From: Rapana venosa
Taxonomy: Eukaryota > Mollusca > Gastropoda > Neogastropoda > Muricidae
Direction of reading: 5' to 3'
Assembly (NCBI GenBank): GCA_028751875.1
Contig: CM054145.1
Coordinates: 7,439,799-7,503,798, forward strand
DNA: 64,000 bases
A model generated the notes under the pieces. It ran no database searches, was not told where the DNA came from, and was given only the letters and a program-made list of their open reading frames with translations. Positions 45,158 to 58,900 of this stretch are shown here, piece after piece. How positions within the stretch are numbered: position 1 is the stretch's first letter; the number at the start of each line of letters is the position of its first letter. The translations under genes and the position numbers were made by a program.

Positions 45158-45910
45158 CTATCTGTCCCATAGTCTGACGACCGTGGGGGCACCCTCAAAG
45201 ACTCAGCAACCAGTTCCCTCCATTCCTCTCTCTGTTCTGCCTTTCTCAGGGTTTTGTTGAGTTCTAGGCCTGGCCATTCGCTGATGTTATCCTCCCAGCT
45301 CTTCCTTGGTCTGCCTCTTCTTCTTCCTCCTTGGACAGTGCCTTGTAAAACTGTCTTTGCAAGTCCTTTGGATCTTGTGACATGCCCATACCATTTAAGT
45401 TTACGCTTTTTCACGATCGTTAGAAGGTTCTCATAGGGTCCAATGGTTTGCTGGATTCTGTTACGCACGCTTTCGTTGCTTATGTGGTCTTTGTAGGAGA
45501 TGCCAAGGAGTCTCCGAAAGCATCTCATCTCCACCGCCTGTACTCTTCTCTCCAAATCTGCAGTCAGGGTCCATGATTCACAGGCATACAGAAATATGGA
45601 TATGACAAGGGAGCGCATTAGTCTGATCTTGGAGATAAGAGATATTTTTATCTCTCCAGATGGTGTTTAGTTTTGACAGTGCTGTTATTGTCTGTGCAGT
45701 CCTGCATACTACTTCTGGCTTGGATCCCTGGTCTGATACAATGGCTCCCAGGTACTTGAAGCTTTGAACTAAGCTTTGAACCGTTTCCAGCTTCTGGTCA
45801 TTAACCCTGATATCAGTGCTAATGCCGTTGGTGTTATTAGTCATCAGTTTGGTCTTCTCTGCATTGATTTCCATGCCATATCCGGCGTATGTTTTGGAGG
45901 CCTTATTCAA
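45158..45910 (-). mobile_element. LINE endonuclease-RT C-terminal fragment (minus strand)
   Basis: 45910-45640 encodes the end of the RT (YGMEINAEKTKLMTNN, SFKYLGAIVSDQGSKPEV, ALSKLNTIWRDKNIS). After a frameshift near 45640-45615 it continues MRSLVISIFLYACESWTLTA, MRCFRRLLGISYKDH, KRKLKWYGHVTRSKGLAKTV, GRPRKSWEDNISEW and ends at a stop near 45158. About 250 codons of an RTE-like LINE, 5'-truncated, just upstream of the KDM1A promoter and pointing away from it. The same family recurs at 55985-56290. Confidence 0.88.
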
Positions 45911-46495
45911 AGTGTTCTGTTAGGCTAATATAATAGTAATATATTTGAAAAAAATAGAAAAAAACATTAATATAAAATTGTTAGGTGGTTTTCGCAGATT
46001 TTTTAAAGTATGAAAAAATGCACTGTGTACTTGTTTTGGGGGTTGAGGCCATAGATTAACACCATGTAGTGATGAGAAAGTGGGAAATGATCATCAAATG
46101 AGGATTGCTTGAGTTCCTACAGTGTTGACCCCGCGCATGCGTGTTGTGGTCAGACAGCTAGCAGACAACAAATTGATGAAAATTTTGAAAAGTTCAAACC
46201 TACCAAATTTGTTCAAATTACCCTGAGTTTTGAGTTGAGGGCTAGTCTTTCACCAAAAGTAATGTTTGTTTCTGTAGATGCCTTAGTACGTGCGGTACGA
46301 ATGCAAGAGTTAAATATGAAAATAGAAGGAAAACTGGCTTTTGCTCGGCTAACCCTTATGTGTAGCAAAAGAGAAGTCACTCTGGTGTCACATCCTGTAG
46401 GGGGCGCTAATACAAAACAAAGCCGTGGGGCCAGCGTGTGAGCGTATCTCTCGCAAGTAGGAGCGTAAAAAAATACTAGATCTTCATTTTAAACC
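45911..46495 (+). promoter_or_regulatory. probable promoter and 5' UTR of KDM1A
   Basis: Repeat-free segment immediately upstream of the KDM1A start. At 46132-46143 'cgcgcatgcgtg' differs in one base from the NRF1 site consensus, which is common in housekeeping promoters. 'gggggcgctaa' (about 46401) is another GC island. An open frame at 46109-46441 has no recognised product and is probably chance. Confidence 0.45.
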
Positions 46496-46660
46496 ATGGC
46501 AAATCCTTCTGGTAAAGTAACAACGTTGATGCCAAAAGAAAAGAAAGAGAGTGATGGAAATGCTGAAAAGAGCAATTGGAGGTGTCCATCGCCTGCAGAT
46601 GATATGGACGATGCAAGTTCTGAAAGTAGCCGGCGTGTAAGCAAGAGGAAAAGAGCCAAG
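46496..46660 (+). CDS. KDM1A: KDM1A exon 1 (coding)
   Basis: 55 codons from ATG in a strong context (aaaccATGg) to the donor ccaag/gtaaga, phase 0. Encodes a Ser/Lys-rich start ([18 protein letters not shown]) and ends [12 protein letters not shown], the basic cluster that precedes the VEY start of the next exon in LSD1 proteins. Confidence 0.88.
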
Positions 46661-46908
46661 GTAAGACGAAAACAAACAAAACAAAACAAAACAAAAAACA
46701 AACCTCGATCAAAAACGTAAAAATCTACACACACACACACACACTCCTCATATTTTTGTTTTCAACATGTATCAACATTGTATTTTGAATGCTTTTATAT
46801 GTCAGTTTTCTTGATTTTTGTGTGTGTGATGAGGGCAGGATGAAAAAAGATGTGTAAACTTAATCTTTTACCACCAATAAAGATAATTTTTACTTGACTC
46901 TCACACAG

Positions 46909-46985
<77 letters not shown>

Positions 46986-49900
46986 CTCTCTCTCTCTCTC
47001 TCTCTCTTGTCTGATATCAGGTAATGTGAAAAGATGTTAAAGAACAACACATACACACAAACCCACAATGAGAATGTTCAATAGTCTTTGATGTGCACAA
47101 AGGTACAACTTTTTTTTAGACAATCAGAGATCTATGTGAAGTAGAAGAGCTCTTAGTCTTAATCAGAGTCAGAGTCAGTGGTGTGGGCTGGAAGGAAAGG
47201 TTCAAGTCTTTGTATTTTTAAAAGTATTCTAAACTGTACGTTCTTAACTTACTTGTCAAAGATTTAGACCTTAAGAACAACATTTTTTGTCCATTTCATT
47301 CTAATTTTGTTTTGCAGTCTACATAATCCAAGATTTAGCATGATGTTGGTGGTAGACATGTGAAAACAATGTAAACTTGATGTAAACATGGATGATGAAC
47401 CAAAATTGGTATAAAGCAATCTTGTTTAATGCTTATGAATTTAAACCCTTGTATTTGCCTGAGTTAAAAGTGCAAACTTCTTGAGCTTGAATCAGTTATA
47501 GAAATGTGTAGGTCTAATCTTTAAGTGAACTGATTTGGGAATAATGAATCAAAGGTTGTTATCTGGTTAAAGTTACGGTTATAATTCCTACTTGCATACG
47601 CCGCATAGTCACTTGTATTTTTATGTTATTGTTAGCAAATGATACTAAAATGAATTACAGAAATAGTGTGCATTCCTTTTCTGCAGAACTTTATCAAATT
47701 GTGACAGACACTGTAGCTGACTGGTTAATAGCATCTTTACAGTTCAAGACTTCACCTTTAGTCCCATGGGTCCATGAAGTCATGGGTTCGAATCTTGGCA
47801 GTGTCTGTGGAATGAAGGGTGGGGATTTTTATGATCTCCCAGACCAACTTTCAAGTGCAGACTCACCAGTGCCTTTATTCTTTTTATATACTACTAACTA
47901 ATGCAGAAGGTCAAATATGCATGTTAAAGATCCTGTAAGTAGATACTTCATGTCTGCGTTCCATGGGTTACGGAAACGTCAGCATACCCAGTGTACATCC
48001 CTGAAGTGGCAATGCGGCTACCTTCATGGTGGGAAAATAGTGGCATACGCAAAATCTCACCATTAGTCAACCTCAGGGCTAGCCGAGGAACAACAGCAAA
48101 AACTTGTAACGAAAATCAGATTAGGATGATAAATATTCCCCCATGGAGTTGCTGGGGGCCTGTCAGTATAAATAGCATCCCCACATTCTGGAAATTCTGT
48201 GCTAGGAATTTCCTCTTTTCTATCACACTCTTTGTTTCTGCCTTGTTCCTTTTCTTCCTGTCATCTCCTTCTTGTCTAGTTTCTGCCTTCTTGGTCCCAT
48301 TCTCCTGCCTTTTTTCCAGATAGACTTAAAAGATAACAATTCTCTCTTGTGCCAAAGTTGGATGCGCTGGGTCTGACTTGTCAGGCGCTTAACAGCAGCG
48401 CGGCACATTTTCACTCATGTAACAGACAACAGTAGTTGATGTCTGAACATTCGACAAAGAAGAAGAAGAAGATTGGGTTTATATAAGTAAATTTTAGCCT
48501 GTAGTTACACATGGGACGGGGTAGCTCAGTGGTCGGAGCACTCGCTTTCCCCCAGCCAAGTTAAGCAGGTCGAAGCATGTTACATGGGAAGGGACCGTTC
48601 GCCTTGGCTTCGTACAGTTTCCAGTTCACCCATTAAATGGGACCTGCTCTTAGGTCAGGAGGTAAGCGCGAGGAGAGGAGAGGGGCGCGCCAATATGCTG
48701 GGCCTAGGAAATTGAGGTCTCTGACGCTCGTCCTACGACTTATAGTTATGGAACCTACTTCTTTTTGTTACAAGGGACTTAGTTATTCATATAATATTTT
48801 GTGACATTCGAGGACTCGACCGTGCTGTCTGTATGGTCAGATCACAATAAAAACTGAACAGTCCAGGCTACAAGCAGCGCAATGTAATGACTTAAAATTT
48901 TTTCACACATGCATACTTACATATTTCATAAAGTTAATGTTGGACTGTGGATGATAATCTTTTTGTCAACAATCATGAAGTTTCTGTCAATAAATGTTGG
49001 AATTAGAAATCACAATGGATAGCACCCCCCAAACCCCCCCCCCAAAAAAAACCAAAACTAAAACGAAACAGCCGGAAAGAACGGTGCATTTGTGCTCTTC
49101 CCTGATAAAACTGTCATTTATCATTATGACTATAAATTATATTTCAAAGTGATACTGATAGTAATGGTAGGTGAGTATTATCAAAACAAACAACTTAAAA
49201 TTATTTTTTTTATAAATAGCAGTTTTTCAAAGGGTATGATTGCTGTCAGATCCCTTTAATTTTTATGTGGTTTCTCTCTCTCTCTCTTTTCCTTTTTGTA
49301 CTATTTTAGAACAGGATAGCTCAGTGGTCTGAGCACTTGCTTTCTCCCAAACAAGGTTAAGCAGCATCGAGCATGGTTACCAGTTGGATGGTTGACCGTT
49401 TGGGTGCCTTGGCTTCAGTACAGTCCCCCAGTTCACCCAGCTCTAAATGGGTACGTGCCCTCTTTAGGGTCAGGGAAGGTAAAGCAGTGAGGGAGAGGAG
49501 ATGGGCGCCACCCTCAATACGCTGGCCTCTTGAGAAGTGAGGTCTCTGATGCCTCGCTCCCCTACGACCACATAGGTTAAGGGATATCCTTATCTTTTCT
49601 TTTTTCTAGAACAACATAGGCATGCACATATATATGTAGTATGCAACAAACAATTCCTGTATCGTATTGGGGCGTGAGGAATAAACTAATTGTCAAAGCA
49701 CCAGATATTGTTTCAGCTGGCATCAGCAACAAAAGCATTGATTATACTACTTATCTACTACTCTGTGATTGTCGTCCTCACGCGGAAAAACTGTTTTCCC
49801 TCCCCCAAACCAGGTGGAGTACAAAGAAATGGACGACCACCTTGCCCACCTGTCAGAGGACGAGTATTACTCTGAAGAGGAGCGCAAGGAGAAAGCCAAA

Positions 49901-52900
49901 GAGAAAGACACCAAGGAAGGCGTGCCAGTGGTGGACACCAAGGAGGCGGAGAAACCCTCAGTGTCCGTCAAACCAGAAGACACAGAGCCAGAGAAGGCAG
50001 ACCCTGAGCAGCCCCAGCCAGATGACCCCACGGGTAAGGCTGGGATAGTTTTGTCTGTCTGTCTCACCGACCAAGTCTTCCCCCCTTTCCCCCTTTAATC
50101 TCATTAGTGATTTTTCTTCTGTTTTGAAAGGGAATTTCGTATCGGCGATTTTAAGATTTAAAGAAAAAAGTTTTCAGGAATACTAGATTCGAGACCTTGA
50201 ATCCTTTTGAAAATTACCAAAGTGACAGCCTGTAATAAACACCTTGCAAACACTTTATTTTTTATTTCATTTTATTTTACTCCTTTATTTAAAGGATACT
50301 GGAATAAGCACTCGTGTGCTTTAAAATTTTTTTTTTTATCCAGTTCCCATGTGTATGCAGTTTTGTCAATTTTGTCATCTGTTCCCACCGGGCACACAAT
50401 AGCCTACTCTTCCGAAAAGCAGAACAGGTATTAACGTGTGCACAAGATGTTCTGCACTTGAAAAGTCAAGGCTTGTCTGTTGAAAGTATTCTCATTAAGG
50501 ATGATGATAAACTAAAATATAACATTTATGCATGGAAAAAAACCAACAAACTTAAGTTCAAATGCGAGCAAGTGCGTGGGCAAAACAAACAAGGAGTTGT
50601 AGACGATAAAGGAGGGAAGTAAATATTAATTTGGTGCACGTGCAGTAAGTCCCCAGAAGTCTATTGATTGCTGCAATTGGCTGGATTTGGTGTCGTTGAG
50701 AGTTCAGTTGACAAGTAGCAGATACAAGATAACAAAATTTCGACACAGGTGGTGTCCAACACTGGAGCCAAAATGAAGTGAGGAAGGGGAGGTAGTGAAG
50801 GTGGTGATGTACACTGGAGGTAAATTGAGAACAGACATTGGGAAAAGGGATGCCTGACAAAACTCTGTGTGTGTGTGTGTCAAGTCAAGCCAAGTCAAAT
50901 TTGCATTTCCAGATGGTACATTGAATAAGCGATGCATTTACTTTTTTCATCAAGCCATCTAACTAGGGACAAAAACCAACTTGATCAATATGTGTGTGTG
51001 CGTGTGTGTGTGTGTGTGTGTGCGTGTGTGTGTGCGTTATGTTCTTTCATTGTAAGGATAGTGGATAAGCACTTGTGTGCATTTTTACATCTAGTCCCTG
51101 TGTGTACACGGTTTCAACAATTTTGTCATCCCTTCCCACTGGCACACTATAGCCTACTATTCCAAAAGGTGGAACAGGTTTTATTGTGTGTGCTGGTGTG
51201 GGTGTGTGTGCTTTGCCCTGCTATTCATGTAGTGCATATTTTCAGGTATTTGCTTTTAAATATCCAACACATCTTTGCTGTTATTATTTGATAGACTTTC
51301 ACGTATGCGCAGGCAATGGTTTAAAAAAAGGTTCAGTATTGACTATTGGAACATTTTTTGAAAATCACCCCTCATTTATCACATCTCTTTGAATTTCTTA
51401 AACTCCTTGAAAAGTCTAGTTGAATTTTCCTCAGACAGGTCTGTATGAACACTGTACATATTAATGGGGGAAAAGGTTGTTAGGCACATGCTCACAATCC
51501 CACACAGTTTGAAACACTTTCTTCTCAGGCTCACACAACAATGCTGCCAGTATTGTTTTCCTCGACTGTAGTTGTTTTTAGACAGTAAAAGGATTTTAGA
51601 TTTTTTAACATTTCTGGAGATTATTTGCCTAGATTTTAGGAAAATGCTTCAGCTTCAGGGGGCACAGTCCCCGACCCCTGCATTTTAGGGGAGTCACACC
51701 TCTCCTTTAAACTCACATGCTGTGATACACCTCATAGTGATTTTGAGTCTAAAAGATTCTTTAATCGGCTTTATCATTCATGTAGCTTTGCATGCTTCAG
51801 GTGTTCACTTACAGCCTAAAAAGTATGATTATTTGGCACATGCAATTTACTATGGTATGTTAAAAAAAAGAGGGGAAAAAAAGTTCAGTATTAGAAATTT
51901 TTGTGTTGAAAATCGCTCCCGTAATCTTGGCGTTTGGGTGTGACTGTGTTTGAATCAAGGAACCTTCAATCACCTTTGTGCCTGACGACAGCAATGCGAG
52001 TGGCTCTGTGTTTGATTGCTGGACGTGTGTGTGTGTTTTTTCTGCTTCCTCTTGAGAAATGTTTACATCTTCATGTTCTTGCTTTCACCCTGGTCAGAAC
52101 ATTTTTCTTTGATATTATCCACATTTTGAAATATTTCAATGTGTAATTTTTATCTGCTGTTTGATTGTTCAAAATTTCCATTGACATGTGGCATGACTTC
52201 TGACATGAGCTTGTAAACAGATTTTATCAGTTTCAACCCATCATGTCCCCCCTGAGCTCCTTCCTGCAACTGTAATAATAGGCTTAGTTACAGAGTAAGA
52301 TGGCCTCCACTCTAATATTGTCTAACTTTTTGGTTTGTTTTGTTGCTGCCTCATCTTTCTTGTCCTACTGTTCCCATGCTGCTCATTTTTATCTCCTGGC
52401 CACAGCCATACCCAGATTCATTATGTCGCATCCTCAGGGTTGGATGTCCACAGCCTATCAGTAGCAGGCCGCCATGGGGCCACCAGCCAGAGGGGACCTG
52501 CACTGCTGCTGGGTCACTGCTGCTGGTGCCTGTTTAAGTGTTTTGAGCTAACATACGCAGGACACCACCTACTAAGCCCCCTACTAACAATAGTATTAGC
52601 TCAGTCACGCAGCCATACCGAGTGGCCCACCTGAGGTAGCGACCACAACGTCCCTCCAACAACCATCCCCTGGTGAACCTCCAACCCCAAAGGCTTTGAC
52701 ACAAACTCACCACAGGCACAGAAGTGTATGGGGAAACCGAATCTGAGGTCACCATGAGACCACCCACCAGAGCAAGTAGGGCCACCGAATCAGAGGCAGT
52801 TTTTGTTGTTTGTTTTTTATTGCATGGTGATGAACGGATATGAGGATGATGAAGTGATGCTGCTATGGAAGTGCATGAGACTCTGCATGCTTTAGAGACT

Positions 52901-55900
52901 ACTTGACAGGGTTGTACTCCATACTTACCGAGAGATTTAGACACCTGCAGTGTGGGTCAGTTGATTTGAGCAACACCCTCAAACTCACGTCCGTAAAGTG
53001 GATGAAGCTCGACTGTGTGGTCCCAGTCTTCCCAGTGAGGCCACAGCACACTCACTCTGGGTAGGAGCTGGCCGTAGTCCGAAAAATCCATACATCTCCT
53101 ATGGGACTCAAACCGGCAACCTACCAGTGTGTAACCCAAAGCGCTAACCACTGCGCCATGGCGGCTGGTCTCAATCTTGTGTGATTATCCTGTGTCTAAT
53201 AAATGCTTATGGTGAAGTGTGGTCAATGTTAGGTCTGGAGGGGGCAGCGTTCCAGAGTCGACTTCCAGTGGACAAGATGACTTCCCAGGAAGCCTCCTGC
53301 TTCACCGATTTGGCCAACGGCTCTACGCAAGGACAGAAAATCTTCTTGTACCTACGCAACAGAATGGTAAGGATGAAATAATGGCCCCCTCCCCGTGGGG
53401 ATGCCAGGGTACTTGTCTACAGGTATAAATAGCCTTCAGGAAGTTCTGTGCTAGGATTTCCTCTTTTCTTAAATTTTTTTTTCTTGAAAATCTTTTCTTG
53501 GGGACTTGTCTACAGGTATAAATCTATAGCATCCCCACTTTCTGGAAGTTCTGCGCTTGGAAATTGTCCTCTTTTCTTTTCCTCTCTACCTTGCCCTTTT
53601 TCTTCCTGTCGCCTCCTTCTTGTCTGTTGTCTGCCTTCTTGGTCCATTCTCCTGCCTTATGTTTCCCAGGCAGACTTGAAAGATAACAATTCTCTCCCAT
53701 GTTGAAGTTGGATGTACTGCTGGGCCTGTCTTGTGCAGAGCAGCACTTTGTTGCTCATATGACAGACAATAGTTGCTGTCTGAGCATTCAAGGAAGAAGA
53801 AGAAATATTGGCAGGGGGGTGGGATAGCCTAGTGGTGAGAGTTCTTGATCTGATAGCCTGGGAGTGAGCCACCATGGAAGCATCCATTTTAGGGGATTTT
53901 ACCTTGTGTGCCAGTGGCAAAGAAAACCAGACTGGCGAGCAGATCCTTCAAAGATATGCACGCTGTTCAGTGACCTGAGGAAGATTGTGTGGCTGACGGA
54001 GATAAATCTTCAGACCAAGCTGTACAGCCCAGGAGAGGAGCTGGAAAGGACTTGCCACTATTTCTCCACAAACACATCTGACGGTGTATAAAGTGAACGA
54101 GAGAAGACGATGATGACATGAGTACTAACTCCGCTCTTCCAGAAGTCTTTTGGATGAGACTATAAACCAAGGCCCAGTGTGGGAGTGCTGGCAGAATATC
54201 TTGCTCACACATTAAAAAACTGTCCTGCCTTTAGGAAGAGTAGGCCATTTCATGCCAGTAGAACCAGATGACAAAAAAGAAAAAGAAAAATGCATGCATA
54301 CAGGTGTGATGTTTAGACACCATCCCTGAAGTCTGATTGTGGCTACCTTAACTATGGGTTAAAGACGGTTGCATGTGCAAAATCTCACTATTGGTGAAAC
54401 TAGGAGATCTAGCTGAGGAACGCACGCGCACACACACACATACACACACACACACAAAGAAGACAGCAATGGTGAATCAGATCATAGCAAAGATTAACAT
54501 CTTCTGAGGTTATTCAGCTCAACTCTATGTGTGTGTGTGTGTGTGCGTGTGCGTGCGCGCATGCTAGTGTGTGTGTATGTGTGTGTGTTTGAATGTGTGT
54601 GCATGTGTGTGTGTTAGTGTGTGTGTGTGCATGCATGCAGGTGTTAGTCTGTGAGTGTGTATGTGTGTTTATCTTATTTTATTCTTTTATATCAAAGATA
54701 ATGGAATAAGCACTTATGTGCTTTTTTACATCCAGTCCCCGTGTGTATGCGGTTTTGTAAATTCTGTCATCTGTTCCCACCGGCACATGATGGCCTATTC
54801 TTACGAAAAGTGGAACAGGATTTAATGTGTGCGCAAGATGTTCTGCATGCGTTCGCACAAGGGGCCTTGGTTTATAGTCTCATCCGAAAGACTTGGGGAG
54901 AGTGGAGTCTGCATTGATGTTAACTCCAGGGGAAAATATCCCCTTGAACAGGAATTGAACCCGGGTCATCAGATTGCGAGAGCAATGTTCTAACCACTAG
55001 GCTATCCCGTCCCCCTGTTTGTGTGTATGTGTGTGTGTGTTTGTGTGTGTGGTTTGTGCGTGTGTGTTTGTGCGCATGTGAGTATGTTTGCATGTGTGCA
55101 CGTGTGTGAGTGTGTTTGTATGTGTGCGAGTGTGTTTGTGTGTGTGCGAGTGTTTGTGTGTGTGCGAGTGTGTGTGTGTGTATGCATGTGTGCATGCGTG
55201 CGTGTGTTTTGTTTGCATGCATGCATGTATATATTTGAATAAATAAGAGTTAACATGTGTCAGAGAGTGAGGGAAAGACCAAAAGACTGAGAAGTTTTTG
55301 TGCAGAATATTTCAAACCTCTACAAGATTAACTTGCGTCTTGGCTCTCTCCCCTTATGTCTGTCTGCTTGGTTTGTGTGTTTGGCTATAGTATCATAGTT
55401 TGAGGAAGAAAGAAAAAAAGGATTATAATTCATATTCTTGTTGTTGCAGCTCCAGTTATGGTTGGAGAATCCAAAACTGCAGCTGACCTTGGAAAACACA
55501 GTGACCCAGATAGAAACTCCGTATAATGGTGAGTCATTGAAGGTGGTGGTGTTTGTACTGTAATTATTTCACATCTTGGGGGGGGGGGCAGGATAGCCTA
55601 GTGGTTAGAGCGTTGCGCTTGCAATTTGACGGCCCGGGTTCGAGCCTGTTCAAGGTGACTTTTCCTCCTGAGTGAACATCGGTACTGACTCCTTTACCCT
55701 GAAGGTTCTTTAGAGGAGACCATAAACCAAGGCCCTGCAAGCAAACACACGCAGAACATGTTGGGCACGTGTTAAAGCCCATTCTGCCTTTCAGAAGTGT
55801 AGGCCATTCATGTTGGAAGGAGGAGCAGATGACAATATTTAATTAAAAAAGCACAGTGACACTGGTGTCGTTTTTAGTCACCATTCCCAAAGTTGGGCTG

Positions 55901-58900
55901 CGGCTACCTTCACTGTGGGCAAAAATGGTCGCATGCATGATAATCGCACATTGGTGAACTCTGAGGACTTCGAAAAAAAAAAAAATTGACATCTTCACCG
56001 TCACTGATCCCTCAGATTCCGAATCCTTTGGGATGTCTTCGAAGCTTTGTCAACCACCTTTCTCCAGTCCTCTCATCTCTCAGCCGCCCTCAGGGTGTCT
56101 CTCAGCTCCATGTCTGTCCACTCTCGAATGTTGTCCTCCCATCTCTTCCTTTGTCTGCCTCTTCTTCTTCCTCCCCTCACTGTGCCTTGTAGGATTGTTT
56201 TAGCAAGACCAGAGGAGCGTGTGACATGACCAAACCACTTCAGTTTTCGTTGTCTGACGAGTGTTTGAAGGTCAACAGCTTTCAACAGGTTGACGTCTTA
56301 GCTGAGGTTAAAGCATAGTTGCAAACCAGGAGATAGCATAGGATGCAGAGCTTGCTTTGGTCAGCATGTAGCTGCCAAAGTTTGTTCTGTGTATATGAGT
56401 CTGTGTGTGTGTGTGTGTGTGCTTGCATGTGTGTGTGAGCCATAGGCGTGTGTGTGCACGTGTGGGTGTGAGCCATGGGCGTATGTGTGTGTGTGTGTGC
56501 GCATGCGTGCGTGCGAGCGAGTGTGTGTGTGTGTACATGTGTGTGTGTGTGCGCACATGCACATGCACATGCACCTGTGTGTGTGCCATGGGTGTGTGTT
56601 TGTGTACAATCTAAGTTAGGGGAAGGAAGATAAATATGAAATTGGATTCAAAAGTAGTGCTGCTGCTACTTTGTCTTAGGATACCTTTTTCTTAAAGATT
56701 GCATTCCGTGGATTTAGTTGCTGAAAGAAGACATGGTGCTTGAGAGCTAGTGAAGAGATATGTAAAAAGGTAAAGGTGTCCCATAGCCTACGTGGTCATG
56801 GGGGAGCGAGGCGTCAGAGACCTCAACTTCTCCAAGGGCCAGCATATTGAGGGCGGCGCCCATCTCCTCTCCCTCGATGCTCTACCTTCCCTGACCCTAA
56901 AGAGGGCAGGTACCCATTTACAGCTGGGTGAACTGGGGAACTGTACTGAAGCCTAGGACACCCATCCAAATGGTAACCACGCTCAGTGCTGCTAGATCTT
57001 AGCCTGGGGAAAGCGAGTGCTCTGACCACTGAGCGATCCCTGTCTCTGTGTAGACAAGAGAAGAAGAAATCTGCAGGGTCTTTTTTTTAATACTGTATTA
57101 TACTGACTTTGTATTCCGTCAGGATGTGTTTTCAGTAAGGTCTTCTGCTTCCCCGTGGGGATGCCAGGGACCTGTCAGTTCTGGACATTCTGTGCTAGGA
57201 ATTCCCTCTTTTCTATCCCTCTCTTTGATTCTGCCTTGTTCCTTTTCTTCTTGTCACCTCCTTCTTGTCTATTTTCTGCCCTCATGGTCCACTCTCCTGC
57301 CTTTTTTCCAGAAAGACTTAAAAGATTTTCTCTCCTATGCCAAAGTCAGATGTGCTGGGCCTGACTTGTCAGGCACTTAATGGCAGCGCAATGCATTTTC
57401 ACTCATGATAGATAACAATAATTGCTGTCTGAGCATTCGATAAAGAAGAAGAAGAAGTTAGAACCTCTGCTACTCATACCCTTTTGTTGAAATATCGAAA
57501 CTTACTAGGGAACAGTTGTCTGTCTGTGTGGTGGTCATGCTCGCTGTGTAGCTAATTTGTCTTCTTGAAGCTGACGGGCCTCTGGTGATGCGAGTGCATG
57601 CCTACCTGGAGCGATACGGCTACATCAACTTTGGAGTCTTCAAACGCCTCAAACCGATGCCAGGTAATCTTGTGGGCTTTTGTTTGTTTGTTTCTTCTCT
57701 CTCTTTCTCTTGTCTTGGTGATATGATTTACAGAAATTTGCTTTTTTCCATGTGTGTGTGTGTGTTGACGTGTGTTATCTTTGATTCTTGTCTTTGTTAT
57801 GGTGAAGGATGAATTAAAAACATTCCATAAACTAAGAAGGAGGGTGGTGGGATGGTTAAGAGGTTCGCCTGCCAACAAGTAAACCGTAAGATTCTGGGTT
57901 CAATTCTTAGCCTTGGCCTTTCTTCCCAGTTTGAAGAAAAAATCGAACCGAATGTCAGATGAGATTATACGAATGCACACAGAGCATCTGGGTTTTGTTG
58001 TTGTTGTTTTTTTGGGAGAGGGGACATAAATAATGCAGACTGTAACATTTTTGGACATATTGCATATTGTTATGTATTTAGAACAAACATTGCATTATTA
58101 TTTATTTGGAACATAAATATTGTATAGTGTTACATATTTAGAACATATATATTGCATATTTTTTTTATTCATTTGGAACATAGATGTTGCATAGCGGGTT
58201 GAAGGAGGGGAGGGGACAGGACATAAATATTACATAGTGGGTTTTTTGTTTTGAACATATATATTGCATAAGGTTTCTTATTTGGAACAGATCAATATTG
58301 CATAGTGCTATTATTATTTTTAAATATAAATATTGCATAGTGTTATAACATAATATCAGCTAGTTGTCCTGTAATGTTCCCAAAAGGACATTGGCTAAGT
58401 TGGCCTGTAATGTTCCCAAAAGGACATTGGCTGAGTTGCCCTGTAATGTTCCCAAAAGGACATTGCCTGAGTTGCCCTGTAATGTTCCAATAAGGACATT
58501 GGCTGAGTTGTCCTGTAATGTTCCAAAAAGGACATTGCCCGAGTTGAGTTGTCCTATAATGCTCCAAAAAGGACATTGGCTGAGTTGCCCTGTAATGTTC
58601 CAAAAAGGACATTGGCCGAGTTGTGCTATAATGTTCCAAAAAGGACATTGGCCAGGTTGCCCTGTAATGTTCCAATAAGGACATTGGCCGGGTTGCCCTG
58701 TAATGTTCCAATAAGGACATTGGCCGGGTTGCCCTGTAATGTTCCAATAAGGACATTGGCCGGGTTGCCCTGTAATGTTCCAATAAGGACATTGGCCGGG
58801 TTGCCCTGTAATGTTCCAATAAGGACATTGGCCGGGTTGCCCTGTAATGTTCAAATAAAGACATTGGCCGGGTTGCCCCGTAATGTTCCAAAAGACATTG

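Noticed and set aside
46109..46441. Small gene upstream of KDM1A
   Set aside because: 110-residue open frame with no recognised features, lying in the likely promoter/5' UTR.
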